Shown one piece after another: positions 1-8,156 of a stretch of 64,000 bases of DNA. The DNA comes from CAZVYJ01 sp964631565 (GTDB lineage Bacteria; Planctomycetota; Phycisphaerae; SM23-33), in the NCBI GenBank assembly GCA_964631565.1, contig CAZVYJ010000005.1, positions 1-64,000 on the forward strand, read 5' to 3'. The notes below the pieces were generated by a model. That model searched no databases, was not told where the DNA came from, and saw only the letters and a list, made by a program, of their open reading frames with translations. The number at the start of each line of letters is the position of its first letter. The stretch's first letter is position 1. Both the position numbers and the translations under genes were made by a program.

Positions 1-80
1 TATAAGACTCGCAAGAGATACGTACTTGGGGAGGCTTAGTGCATAATGTCCTTACAGTCGCGGCTCGTAAAAGGAAATTC

Positions 81-479
81 TTACGCCTTCCAGAGGCCGT
101 GCTTGTTGCAGTGCTCGCGAACGAACACCTTGGCGGCGTCGGTCTTGAAGACGGCTTCAGGGGCCTGGCCGGGGTGGAGGTATTGTCTCATCACCGTATC
201 GCCCGCCTGAAGCTCTATCCACTGAATCCAGTGGTCATCCTGCATCGGGTGGGGCACCGAGCCGACTTTCACCTTGTAACCGCCGGCGATTTTCTCGACG
301 ACAGGAACGTGCTTTTCCTTGCCTTCCTGCTGGCCGGTCTTTGCTTCGAGCTTCGTCATCGGCTGGTCGCAGCATGTGATTGTGCAATCCATGTCGCAAT
401 CGTTCAGCATTTCGGCCATGCACTCGCAGCCGGCGCCGCTGACACTGCACTTGTAGATATCATGTTTTTTGACGCTCAT
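81..479 (-). CDS. dfx: Superoxide reductase (desulfoferrodoxin-type) with atypical N-terminal metal domain
   Basis: 132-residue cytoplasmic protein that should reduce superoxide to hydrogen peroxide at a non-haem Fe(His)4Cys site. Candidate ligands are visible: His57 in the EKHVP motif, His77 and His83 in HPMQDDH, and Cys124 and His127 in HCNKHGLW. Residues 9-41 resemble the desulforedoxin domain (YKC at the start, CCDQPM at the end), but the usual CxxC is replaced by a longer Cys-rich stretch with seven cysteines in total, so centre I is modified. The start at 479 was chosen because CAGGAGA lies just upstream and the longer reading frame adds residues unlike the family. A TATAAT box lies at 529-534. 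It implies an anaerobe coping with oxygen. The family call is firm; the state of centre I is inference. Confidence 0.92.
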   Translation of the reverse strand: MSVKKHDIYKCSVSGAGCECMAEMLNDCDMDCTITCCDQPMTKLEAKTGQQEGKEKHVPVVEKIAGGYKVKVGSVPHPMQDDHWIQWIELQAGDTVMRQYLHPGQAPEAVFKTDAAKVFVREHCNKHGLWKA

Positions 480-528
480 GGTTTCTCCTGTCGCGTGAGT
501 TTGAACGTAATAATGTCTCTTTACGAGC

Positions 529-534
529 ATTATA
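529..534 (-). promoter_or_regulatory. -10 element upstream of the superoxide reductase gene
   Basis: A perfect TATAAT on the minus strand, 50 bp upstream of the start codon at 479. No convincing -35 hexamer sits at 16-18 bp spacing, so this is a -10 box only. Confidence 0.4.
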
Positions 535-623
535 GGCGGCAGGAATGATTTTATCGGGCAAAAATTTTTTGATGCATCCAAGTTATTTGTAGCAAACAAT
601 AGTTGATCGGTATTTCCAAAATT

Positions 624-734
624 CAGAAAGTAGCATAGTAGAAAGTAGACCGCAGGAGAACCGTATTGGCACAAATTGTAAAGCAAGACAATATTTCACC
701 TTTCTCCTGCTCTAGCTGCCCCTCAGGGGCAGCT
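624..734 (-). repeat. Dispersed intergenic repeat R1, copy A
   Basis: Read on the minus strand it starts with a 21-nt palindrome (AGCTGCCCC, one-base centre, GGGGCAGCT), then TAGAGCAGGAGAAAG, about 45 variable bases, then TCTCCTGCGGTCTACT and a CTTTCTG end. The same order occurs at 15905-16049 and 45032-45148 in the opposite orientation. GCAGGAGA and TCTCCTGC form an inverted pair that could fold the element. It begins exactly at the stop codon of the nuclease gene ending at 734. Confidence 0.8.
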
Positions 735-1366
735 CAAGGCAGGCGAAGCTTGTCTCGGTAATAGTGTGGCAGGTCGGCGTTGGTGACGTCTTTCCACAGG
801 CCGACGCGGGCGGCCTTCGCCTGCTTCTGGAGTTCACTGAATTCCTTCTTCAGGCTGTGCGGGTATCGCGGGTCGGCGTAAGCGTAGCCCTGCTCCAGAA
901 GCACGCGGTTGAGCATTCGTCCGTCGTCCAGCACGACGTAAGCGAGAAGCCGGTGATACTTGTCGCGTGTGGATGCGGGATCGAGCCTGAGGGTGACGGT
1001 TTTGCCGAGGCAAAGTTTGTTGAGGAATTCGCTGGCTTCCGGGCCGAAATGCTGCGGCGGCGTGTCGGGCTTTACCGTCTCCGGCGTGTCGACGCCCCAC
1101 AGTCGGACGCGGGTGGTGTCGTATTTGCCGTCGCGGATATCGATATACAACGTGTCGCCGTCGACGACATTCACCACCCTGAACGACCGTCCGTCATATT
1201 TTTCCATGTCTGGTCGGTCGGCGTACCCGAACAGCCCGATATGGTCGGCAAAAACAAGCCCGCTGATTATGATGGCGAGCAGGGTAAAGGGCGTCAGCCT
1301 GCGGACGGCGTATCGTTTCCGCCTCTGGCGAATTGTGAGTTTAGGTTGGCGGCTGCGATTGGTCAT
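734..1366 (-). CDS. Membrane-anchored thermonuclease (SNase) family protein
   Basis: 210 residues. A basic N-terminus (about 1-23) precedes one transmembrane or signal-anchor segment (about 24-42), followed by a staphylococcal-nuclease OB-fold domain (about 62-195). Family motifs are present: VVDGDTL (calcium-binding Asp), RLWGVDTPE (catalytic Arg and Glu) and DKYHRLLAYV (second catalytic Arg), with GYA and GLW near the end. It is expected to cut DNA or RNA at or outside the cytoplasmic membrane. A TTCATA-N17-TATAAT promoter puts the predicted transcript start only about 4 nt before the ATG and no Shine-Dalgarno is seen, so the mRNA may be nearly leaderless. Confidence 0.88.
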   Translation of the reverse strand: MTNRSRQPKLTIRQRRKRYAVRRLTPFTLLAIIISGLVFADHIGLFGYADRPDMEKYDGRSFRVVNVVDGDTLYIDIRDGKYDTTRVRLWGVDTPETVKPDTPPQHFGPEASEFLNKLCLGKTVTLRLDPASTRDKYHRLLAYVVLDDGRMLNRVLLEQGYAYADPRYPHSLKKEFSELQKQAKAARVGLWKDVTNADLPHYYRDKLRLP

Positions 1367-1376
1367 TCCATATCGA

Positions 1377-1405
1377 ATTATAACAGAGCTGCAGGGAAAT
1401 ATGAA
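1377..1405 (-). promoter_or_regulatory. Predicted sigma-70-type promoter of the thermonuclease gene
   Basis: The minus strand reads TTCATA (1400-1405), a 17-bp spacer, then TATAAT (1377-1382). The start codon is at 1366, so the 5' UTR would be only a few bases. The -35 overlaps the edge of the upstream lysC terminator. Confidence 0.5.
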
Positions 1406-1434
1406 AAAGCCCGCTCATGGAGAACGGGCTTTTT
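1404..1434 (-). terminator. Intrinsic terminator downstream of aspartate kinase
   Basis: AAAAAGCCCG (1404-1413) pairs with CGGGCTTTTT (1425-1434) around an 11-nt loop, giving a GC stem followed by a U-run on the minus strand. It lies 30 bp after the lysC stop and is nearly symmetric, so it could also work on the plus strand. Confidence 0.85.
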
Positions 1435-1464
1435 GAGATTATCGGAAAATATTCGGCTGAAAAC

Positions 1465-2730
1465 CTATTTCTTGGACTTTTTGCCGGCCTTCTTTTTCGC
1501 CGGGTTTTTCTTTTTCTTGCCGAGTTCGAAGGCGTCGTGTACAAGCTGCAGGGCCTGCTTGCCCTGGCCGCGGTCGATAAGACAGGAGATTTTTATCTCG
1601 CTGGTCGTGATGTTCTGGATGTTGATGCCCGCCTTCGCCAGCGCCGCGAACATCCGCTCGGCGACGCCGGTGTGAACGCGCATGCCCACGCCGACGACCG
1701 ACACCTTGGCCAGGTGGTTTTCGAACACCGCCTCGCACTTGAGCTTTTCGCAGAGTTTGGCCACTACCTTTTTGGCGTCTTCAAGATCGGCCAGGTCGAT
1801 GGTGAACGACATGTTCGCGACCTCGCCGCCTATGGTGTTCTGGATGATGTCGTCCACGACTACGTTGTGCGTAGCCATCGTGTGGAATATCTGCGCCGCG
1901 ATGCCGGGTTGGTTCGGCAGGTGCGCGAGCGTAACGCGGGCAAGCTTATCTTTCAGGGCCGCTCCGCTGACGAGAATACGTTCCATGTCCTGTGTTTCAG
2001 CCACGATCATGGTTCCTTTACGGTTGTTCAGACTGCTTCTGACGTGAATGGGGATATCGTACTTTTTGGCGAACTCGACCGCCCGGTTGTGCAGCACGTT
2101 CGCGCCGAGGCTCGCCAGTTCCAGCATTTCATCATAGCTGATGGTGTCCACCTTGCGGGCGTTGGGCACGATTCGCGGGTCGGCCGTGAATATGCCGTCA
2201 ACGTCGGTGTAGTTTTCGCAGACGTCCGCTTTCAGCGCCGCCGCGACCGCCACCAGCGTCACGTTGCTGCCGCCGCGGCCGAGCGTGGTTACGTGGCCCT
2301 CGGCGGTTACGCCCTGGAAGCCCGCGACGATGACGATTCGGCCGGCGTCCAGACATTTGTGAATCCGCTGGGCGTCGATGCTCTTGATGCGGGCCTTGGT
2401 GTGGACCGCGTCGGTTATCATGCCGATCTGGCCGGCTGTGAAACTTATCGCCGGCGTGCCCATCGACTCGATCGCCATCGCCATCAGCGAGATGGTCACC
2501 TGCTCGCCCGTCGCCAGGAGCTGATCGACTTCCCGCTTGGGCGGCTCTTTGCCATGGCTGACCTGCTTCGACAGCGATATGAGGTCGTCCGTGGTGTCGC
2601 CCATGGCCGAAACCACCATGACAACCTTGTTGCCAGCCTTTTGCGTGCGGATTGCGCGGGCGGCTGCGGCGCGAATCTTCTCCGCATCCGCCAGACTCGA
2701 CCCGCCGAATTTCATTACCACAAGACTCAT
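1465..2730 (-). CDS. lysC: Aspartate kinase
   Basis: 421 residues. It phosphorylates aspartate, the first step towards lysine, threonine and methionine. The N-terminal amino-acid kinase domain opens with VVMKFGGSSLAD and contains GRGGSN in the nucleotide-binding part. The C-terminal third carries two ACT-type regulatory segments, suggesting end-product feedback. The last 20 or so residues are a Lys-rich tail (KKKKNPAKKKAGKK) beyond the usual family end. The start at 2730 was preferred over 2754 because MSLVVMKFGG is the conserved beginning and GGAAAG lies upstream. It is third in a row with hom and the ApgM-type gene on the same strand and ends in a strong terminator. Confidence 0.95.
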   Translation of the reverse strand: MSLVVMKFGGSSLADAEKIRAAAARAIRTQKAGNKVVMVVSAMGDTTDDLISLSKQVSHGKEPPKREVDQLLATGEQVTISLMAMAIESMGTPAISFTAGQIGMITDAVHTKARIKSIDAQRIHKCLDAGRIVIVAGFQGVTAEGHVTTLGRGGSNVTLVAVAAALKADVCENYTDVDGIFTADPRIVPNARKVDTISYDEMLELASLGANVLHNRAVEFAKKYDIPIHVRSSLNNRKGTMIVAETQDMERILVSGAALKDKLARVTLAHLPNQPGIAAQIFHTMATHNVVVDDIIQNTIGGEVANMSFTIDLADLEDAKKVVAKLCEKLKCEAVFENHLAKVSVVGVGMRVHTGVAERMFAALAKAGINIQNITTSEIKISCLIDRGQGKQALQLVHDAFELGKKKKNPAKKKAGKKSKK

Positions 2731-2856
2731 GTGTGTCTTTCCGGCATATTTCAACTATCAGGGCGGCTACTCTGCTCACCCTTGGGCGGAATAGAATAAG
2801 CGAAGCCGCCTCTGTTGCCAAGGGGTGTTGTTTAATTGCGACCGGTAACTGCTGCG

Positions 2857-4053
2857 CTACCGGACCTTCAGGAAGAATTCCATCATTTCGCAGCCGCGAG
2901 GCACGTGCAGGTCTGAGGCGGCCGCTTCTTCCTCGGAGAACTTCCCGCCGATGACGCCCTCGACGCGTTTGCCGGCCATCGCGAACGGAACGGCGTCGGC
3001 CGTGTGCGTGCGCACGTCGCATGGCGTCGGGTGGTCCGGCATTACGAGTATCCGCCAGTCGCTGCCCTCGGCCTTGAGGCGTTCCAGAACCGGGCCGACG
3101 ATGTGCTGGTCGATTTTCTCGATGGTCTGCGTTTTGATTTTCGCCTGTGCGTGATGGCCGGCCTCGTCCGGCGCCTCGATGTGCACGCATACAAGGTCCA
3201 TTTCGTCCAGTGCCTTTACGGCTGCGGCGCCTTTGCCTTCGTAGTCGGTTTCGATATATCCGGTGGCGCCGGGCACGTCGATTACCCGCCAGCCGATGAG
3301 CTTGGCCAGCCCGCGGACGAGGTCAACGCCGGTGATTACCGCGCCGTTGATGCCGAATCGTTTTTCGAAGTTCGGCAGCTCGGGCGTTTTGCCCTGTCCC
3401 CACAGCCAGATGTTGGTAGCCGGGTTCTCGCCGAGGTCGCGGCGGACGTTGTTTATCTCGTGGTCGCGCAGAATGGTGGCGCTGGCGGCCATTATGTCGT
3501 GTATCCGCTCGGCGCCTGCGCCGGTCGGCAGATACGGCGTAACGTTCCGGCCGAGAATGTCGTGCGGCGGGGTGGTCTTCAGGTCGCAGTCGCCGCGGAA
3601 AGTCATCAGGTGGCGGTAACCGACGCCCGGATAGAACTTCATGTGCTGGCTCGACAGGGCCCTGTTGAGTTCGCCGATGAGCGTTGAGGCCTCTTCGTTG
3701 GAAATCTCTCCGGCGGAGTAGTCTTCCATGATGCCGTCGACGATAGTGACGAAGTTGCACCTGAAGACCCACTCGTCGGGGTCGATTTTCAGGCCAATGG
3801 CGACGGCCTCTATCGGAGCCCGCCCGGTATAGTGGGCGGCCGGGTCGTAGCCGAACACCGACATTATCGCCACATCCGAGCCGCACGGCATGTTGGGCGG
3901 CACGTTTCGCACCGTGCCGCATCGTCCGTGGGAGGCGATCCAATCCATATTCGGTGTCCTTGCCGCGGCGAGCGGCGTCTTGCCGCCGAGCTCGCCCTGA
4001 GGGTTGTCGGCTGCTCCGTCCGGAATTATCAGTGCGTATTTCATGTATTCCAT
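2857..4053 (-). CDS. apgM: ApgM-family phosphotransfer enzyme; probable homoserine kinase
   Basis: 398 residues of the archaeal-type, cofactor-independent phosphoglycerate mutase family (alkaline phosphatase superfamily). Visible are the N-terminal KYALIIPDGAAD metal-site motif, NMPCGSDVAIMSVFGYDP around the catalytic serine, and late metal-site segments (EAPDEAGHHA, LVMPDHPTP). A subgroup of this family has been proposed to act as homoserine kinase in bacteria that lack ThrB. Here the gene lies 18 bp after homoserine dehydrogenase and ahead of aspartate kinase, exactly where homoserine kinase would be expected, so that role is favoured over glycolysis. This is inference from context. An alternative start at 4044 (MKYALII) fits the usual family N-terminus. 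Confidence 0.88.
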   Translation of the reverse strand: MEYMKYALIIPDGAADNPQGELGGKTPLAAARTPNMDWIASHGRCGTVRNVPPNMPCGSDVAIMSVFGYDPAAHYTGRAPIEAVAIGLKIDPDEWVFRCNFVTIVDGIMEDYSAGEISNEEASTLIGELNRALSSQHMKFYPGVGYRHLMTFRGDCDLKTTPPHDILGRNVTPYLPTGAGAERIHDIMAASATILRDHEINNVRRDLGENPATNIWLWGQGKTPELPNFEKRFGINGAVITGVDLVRGLAKLIGWRVIDVPGATGYIETDYEGKGAAAVKALDEMDLVCVHIEAPDEAGHHAQAKIKTQTIEKIDQHIVGPVLERLKAEGSDWRILVMPDHPTPCDVRTHTADAVPFAMAGKRVEGVIGGKFSEEEAAASDLHVPRGCEMMEFFLKVR

Positions 4054-4071
4054 GCCCCCAAAACAGTTTCC

Positions 4072-5397
4072 TTACAATTGCTCGGGGTGTTCGTCCACTA
4101 TGCCGATGCAGACATTCTTGGCCTTTACCACATCCGTATTATCAAGCTCGACAAGGGCCTTGCGAATGTTGCCCTCGACGGCTTTGTGAGTCGTTATGAC
4201 CACCGGAACGCCTTTGGCGCCGATATGTATTTCGTGCTGCAGGACCGAGCTTATACTGATGCCGTATCGTCCGAGTATTGTCGCGATTTTCGCGAACACG
4301 CCCGGCTGGTCGTCGCAGATGAGGCGTATGTAATACCTGCTTCGGACGGATTCTATGGGCAGCTGCACTGCATTTTCGTTGAGGTCAGGCCAGATGGTCA
4401 GGTTTTTAAAGCTGTTCTGTATTATTCCGGTGGCAATGGCGGCCAGGTCGGCGACTACCGCCGATGCGGTCGGCATCGAGCCTGCTCCGCGGCCGTAGTA
4501 CATCGTGTGGCCGGTAGCGTGGCCGTAGACGCTGACGGCGTTGAACGGCCCGGAAACCCACGCCAGCGGATGCTCCTTGGAGATGAACACCGGGCGGACA
4601 CGCAGGCAGATACCGTCTTTGTGGCGCTGCGCTATCGCCAGCAGCTTGACCACGTAGCCGAGTTCCTGGCCGTAGCCGATATCGAGCAGGTCGAGCCTGT
4701 CGATACCCTCGACGTGTATAGTCTTGAAATCTACCTGCTTGCCGAAGGCCAGCGAGGCCAGTATCGCGAGCTTGTGGGCCGAGTCGGTTCCCTGTACGTC
4801 CAGGGAAGGGTCTGCCTCGGCGAGGCCTTCGAGCTGGGCCTCGGAGAGAGCCTCGGTATAGCTCTGGCCTTTCTGCGTCATCGCGGTGAGTATGTAATTG
4901 CACGTGCCGTTGAGTATGCCGTAAATCGCGTCGATGCGATTGGCGATAAGCGCGTCGTAGAGCGCTCGAATAATCGGTATGCCGCCGGCACAGCTGGCCT
5001 CGAACGCGATGCAGACATTGTTTTTGCGGGCGAGGCTCAGCAGTTCGCTGCCGTACTGGGCCATCAGGGCCTTGTTGGCGGTGACGACATACTTGCCGGC
5101 TCGGATGGCCTTTTCGATGAAATTCTTCGCGACAGTCGTCCCGCCGATGAGTTCGACGACCATCTGCACCTTATCGTCGGCCAGCACGTCGTCGAAGTTC
5201 GTTGTGAACAGTTTTTCGTCGAGTCCCGCGCGCCTGGCTGCCGTGAAGTCGATATCCACAATATGCCGCAGATTCAGCTTCGGTATGATCCGCTCGGAAA
5301 GGGTTTCAGCGTCGCGGGTGAGAATCGTGGCTACGCCGGTTCCGACCGTGCCGCAGCCTACTATCGCAACTCCAAATTCATCGACTTTCTTGCTCAT
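4072..5397 (-). CDS. hom: Homoserine dehydrogenase
   Basis: 441 residues. It reduces aspartate semialdehyde to homoserine for threonine and methionine synthesis. The N-terminal Rossmann motif is VAIVGCGTVGTG, followed by the conserved catalytic domain (GGIPIIRAL, NGTCNYILTAM, EADPSLDVQGTDSAHKL). A C-terminal ACT domain begins around residue 345 (YYIRLICDDQPGVFAKIA), implying allosteric control. GAGGAG precedes the ATG. It is the first gene of a hom-apgM-lysC run, so one transcript would supply consecutive steps of the threonine branch. Confidence 0.96.
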   Translation of the reverse strand: MSKKVDEFGVAIVGCGTVGTGVATILTRDAETLSERIIPKLNLRHIVDIDFTAARRAGLDEKLFTTNFDDVLADDKVQMVVELIGGTTVAKNFIEKAIRAGKYVVTANKALMAQYGSELLSLARKNNVCIAFEASCAGGIPIIRALYDALIANRIDAIYGILNGTCNYILTAMTQKGQSYTEALSEAQLEGLAEADPSLDVQGTDSAHKLAILASLAFGKQVDFKTIHVEGIDRLDLLDIGYGQELGYVVKLLAIAQRHKDGICLRVRPVFISKEHPLAWVSGPFNAVSVYGHATGHTMYYGRGAGSMPTASAVVADLAAIATGIIQNSFKNLTIWPDLNENAVQLPIESVRSRYYIRLICDDQPGVFAKIATILGRYGISISSVLQHEIHIGAKGVPVVITTHKAVEGNIRKALVELDNTDVVKAKNVCIGIVDEHPEQL

Positions 5398-5485
5398 CTG
5401 ACTCCTCGCTGAGAATGGCCTGCATCGTAAAGGTCACCGAGGCAAATATCAAGACGCAGAGCAATGCTATCCTTTTCTAACTGGC

Positions 5486-5540
5486 CGCCCATACGAACCC
5501 GTATGGGCGAGCGCAAGCCTGTCCCATAGGGGCGAGCGGA
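5486..5540. repeat. Dispersed intergenic repeat R2, copy 1, with perfect hairpin
   Basis: CGCCCATACG (5486-5495) and CGTATGGGCG (5500-5509) form a perfect 10-bp stem with a 4-nt loop. After it comes CTGTCCCATAGGGGCGAGCGG, which recurs with two changes near 33770-33792. It lies upstream of hom and downstream of the gene ending at 5560. No U-run follows the stem, so it is not called a terminator. Confidence 0.55.
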
Positions 5541-5559
5541 AATGTAGTTCATTCGCAGA

Positions 5560-6522
5560 TTACTGTTTTTCCTTTTCCTTGACCGGCACGACCCAAAGCG
5601 GCGTGGGAGTTTTTTCGCTGGTGAGGTAGAGCGTTTTATTGTCGAGGCCGTAACATATCGACTCGCCCTGTTTCCGGGACGGCATACTGATGGTGCGGGG
5701 CTTTGTAGCGAAGGCCTCGGCCCATGTCTGCTTGTCTGAACGGGTGAACTCCATTGCATCGCCGTAGGTCAGCACGATTGCCCGCCTGCCGTCGGCGGAA
5801 AAATCCATGGCCGTGGCGTAAGGGACTGGCAGTTTGGCGACGGCCTTGGCTTTGACTGGCTTGGCGGGCGTCTTTTCCAGCAGGGGAATCGAATACAACT
5901 GTGCTTCGCCGGTATTCGCCTTGGTAGCCACGTATATCATCTTGCCGGCCGGGTCAATCGCCACCGACTCGCAGTCGTGAGCTCCGTCGGGATAGGCGAA
6001 GGCGATTTTTATTGCGACCTGAACGGTCTTTTTCTGGGCTTCGGCCTTTTTGCCGAGCAGCGGCTCGTGGACGATGTAAAGCTCGCACGTCTCCCGGTTC
6101 TTGTTATTGTCGCCCGTGTCGGCCAGCAGCAGATAGTGCTTATTGCCGACGGAGAACGAGGCCATGTCTTCCCAGTCGCGTGCGTTAGCCCCGATAACGC
6201 TGAACGCGCCAAGGTCCTTGCCCTTGCTGTCGAAGGCATATATGACGGCCTTGTCGCCGGAATCGTTGTGCGTCCAGAACACGTCTTTTTTGCGGCGGCT
6301 TACCGCGAGACCGCTGCTCTCGTTTATTTTCTCATTGGCGAGTTTGCAGAGCTCCTGCGGTTTGTCGTAGTCGGGTTTTTCATCTCCGGCCGGCTGGATG
6401 TCGGCCGACTGCGGCTTCGTGGCGGGAGTTTTTTCCGTATCCTGGGCCGTCGCGATTACGCCGATTGCGGCGACCGCCAGCAGCAGGCTTACGATGGGTA
6501 ATGTCCTGTTTGCAGTGCGCAT
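5560..6522 (-). CDS. Secreted beta-propeller-like protein of unknown function
   Basis: 320 residues with an N-terminal signal peptide (hydrophobic stretch about 9-24, cleavage near ATAQD) and a Pro/Lys/Glu-rich linker to about residue 55. The body has repeated strand-rich segments: SSGLAVSRRKKDVFWTHNDS, DWEDMASFSVG, DTGDNN, DCESVAIDP and ATAMDFSADGRRAIVLTYGD. These resemble phytase-like or esterase-like six-bladed propellers, but I could not place it in a named family. It is probably periplasmic. It stands alone between purF-like and hom with short gaps. No catalytic residues can be assigned. Confidence 0.75.
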   Translation of the reverse strand: MRTANRTLPIVSLLLAVAAIGVIATAQDTEKTPATKPQSADIQPAGDEKPDYDKPQELCKLANEKINESSGLAVSRRKKDVFWTHNDSGDKAVIYAFDSKGKDLGAFSVIGANARDWEDMASFSVGNKHYLLLADTGDNNKNRETCELYIVHEPLLGKKAEAQKKTVQVAIKIAFAYPDGAHDCESVAIDPAGKMIYVATKANTGEAQLYSIPLLEKTPAKPVKAKAVAKLPVPYATAMDFSADGRRAIVLTYGDAMEFTRSDKQTWAEAFATKPRTISMPSRKQGESICYGLDNKTLYLTSEKTPTPLWVVPVKEKEKQ

Positions 6523-6581
6523 AAAAAACCGTGCCCTTATCAGTCAAGGTGTCAAATCAGCCGATTGATATTGTATCTTTA

Positions 6582-7982
6582 TTATTCGGCTGCGTCCCAG
6601 CAATAGGTGCAGAGTTTTTCCTTGGGCAGGCCTATCGCGGCGACCAGGTCTTCAAGCTTCTGGTACTTCAGCGAAGTAAGTTTCAGCCTTTCGCGGATTT
6701 TTTCGACCATTGCGCAGTGCTTTTCGCTGCACGAGTCGGCGTATTCTTCAAGGTGCTTGTCTGCATCGCCTTCTATCTGCTTTATCGCGAGCCTGCCGGC
6801 CAGGTCAAGAACGCTTCGCGACCGGGAGAAGTTCAGGAACTTGCATCCGAACACCAGAGGCGGACAGGCCGGCCTCATGTGCACCTCCGTGGCGCCGGCT
6901 TTTTTGATTCTGGCGATGGTGTCCTGCAGCTGCGTGCCGCGGACGATGGAGTCTTCGCAGAACAGCAGCCTCTTGCCTTTTATCAGCTCCGGTATCGGGA
7001 TGAGTTTCATTCTGGCCACCAGGTCGCGGATTCGCTGGTCCTGCGGCATGAAGCTTCGCGGCCAGGTCGGCGTGTACTTGACGAACGGCCGGCGGTATGG
7101 CACGCCGGCAGCTGTTGCGTAGCCGATGGCGTGACCGGTGCCGGAATCGGGAATGCCGGCGACGATGTCGACTTTGACATTGTCGTTTTTCGCCAGGGCC
7201 GCACCGCAGCGGTTGCGGACGTCCTCGGTGTTGATATTTTCGTAATGGGAGGCCGGGTAGCCGTAATAAACCCACAGGAACGAGCAAATCTGCAACTTGT
7301 CGCCGGCGGGCTTCTTCTGCTGGACGCCCTCCTGTGTGAGGAGCACTATTTCGCCGGGGCCGAGGTAGCGGTCTACCTCGTAGCCGAGGTTGGGGAAGGC
7401 GCATGTTTCCATGGTGACGGCATACGCGCCGTCCTTGCGGCCGACGATTACAGGTGTTCGCCCGAGCCTGTCGCGGGCGGCGTAGACGCCGTGCTTCGTC
7501 AGCAGAAGCACCGAGCACGAGCCGTCGATGGTGTCCATGACGTTGGCGAGGCCCTCTTCGAAGGTGCGCCCCTCGTTTATCAGCGTGGCGACAAGCTCGG
7601 TGGGGTTGATTTCGTTGCCGGTCATCTCGGAGAAATGGGTCGTGCGCTTTCCGAACGCCTTCGCGGCGATTTGGTCAAGATTGTTGATTTTGCCGACGGT
7701 GACAATCGCGTAATTGCCCAGGTGCGAGCCTATCAGCAGCGGCTGGTCTTCGTGATCGCTGATGACGCCGATGCCCTTGTCGCCGCTCAGCCGGGAGACG
7801 TCATCTTCAAATTTCGAGCGGAATTGTGCGTTCTCGATGTTGTGGATGAATCGCGTGAATCCGCTGTCGTTGAGGGTCGCCAGGCCGCCTCGCTTTGTGC
7901 CGAGGTGAGAGTGGTAATCCGTACCATAGAACAGATCGCATACGCAGTCGTCCCTGGAGACGACTCCAAAAAAACCGCCCAT
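6582..7982 (-). CDS. PurF-like amidophosphoribosyltransferase lacking the N-terminal catalytic Cys
   Basis: 466 residues. The layout matches PurF, the first enzyme of purine synthesis: an N-terminal glutamine-amidotransferase-like domain (about 1-230), then a phosphoribosyltransferase domain with the PRPP loop CEDSIVRGTQ and the VAGIPDSGTG segment. The usual MC(G) start, whose Cys2 is the glutaminase nucleophile, reads MGGFFGVVS here, so hydrolysis of glutamine by the normal mechanism is unlikely. Cysteines in FGCKF and the terminal CTYC resemble iron-sulfur ligands of Bacillus-type PurF. The start at 7982 has AAGGA upstream. It may use free ammonia or be a regulatory paralogue; both are inference. 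Other purine genes are not in the window. Confidence 0.85.
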   Translation of the reverse strand: MGGFFGVVSRDDCVCDLFYGTDYHSHLGTKRGGLATLNDSGFTRFIHNIENAQFRSKFEDDVSRLSGDKGIGVISDHEDQPLLIGSHLGNYAIVTVGKINNLDQIAAKAFGKRTTHFSEMTGNEINPTELVATLINEGRTFEEGLANVMDTIDGSCSVLLLTKHGVYAARDRLGRTPVIVGRKDGAYAVTMETCAFPNLGYEVDRYLGPGEIVLLTQEGVQQKKPAGDKLQICSFLWVYYGYPASHYENINTEDVRNRCGAALAKNDNVKVDIVAGIPDSGTGHAIGYATAAGVPYRRPFVKYTPTWPRSFMPQDQRIRDLVARMKLIPIPELIKGKRLLFCEDSIVRGTQLQDTIARIKKAGATEVHMRPACPPLVFGCKFLNFSRSRSVLDLAGRLAIKQIEGDADKHLEEYADSCSEKHCAMVEKIRERLKLTSLKYQKLEDLVAAIGLPKEKLCTYCWDAAE

Positions 7983-8045
7983 GTTGTGTTCCTTTTCTCT
8001 GTACCGTTTGAAGTGTACCGGTCCATCCGTTGTCCGGGAGACGGT

Positions 8046-8051
8046 ACTATA
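8046..8051 (-). promoter_or_regulatory. -10 element upstream of the purF-like gene
   Basis: TATAGT on the minus strand, 63 bp upstream of the start at 7982. A weak TTGCTC lies 16 bp further up. GTACCG/CGGTAC repeats between it and the start could fold in the leader. Confidence 0.35.
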
Positions 8052-8098
8052 ACAGGGCGGGCTGCGTGAGCAAAGGTCAAAGCGGCTGCAGAAATGCA

Positions 8099-8122
8099 AC
8101 AGGAACGGCTGACCGTTCCTGT
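8099..8122. other. Perfect hairpin between the small basic protein gene and the purF-like gene
   Basis: ACAGGAACGG (8099-8108), a 4-nt loop, then CCGTTCCTGT (8113-8122). It lies 35 bp downstream of the stop of the 49-residue gene. No clear U-run follows on either strand, so it may stabilise the transcript end, not terminate it. Confidence 0.5.
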
Positions 8123-8156
8123 GATGCGGATAAATCTTTGTTTTACAAGCTGTTAA

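Noticed and set aside
1417..2799. Long plus-strand frame opposite aspartate kinase
   Set aside because: A shadow frame in high-GC DNA; the minus-strand gene has full family motifs, a ribosome site and a terminator.
3832..5412. 526-residue plus-strand frame opposite hom and apgM
   Set aside because: Composition is shadow-like (Val/Arg/Asp-rich) with no motif; both opposite genes are certain.
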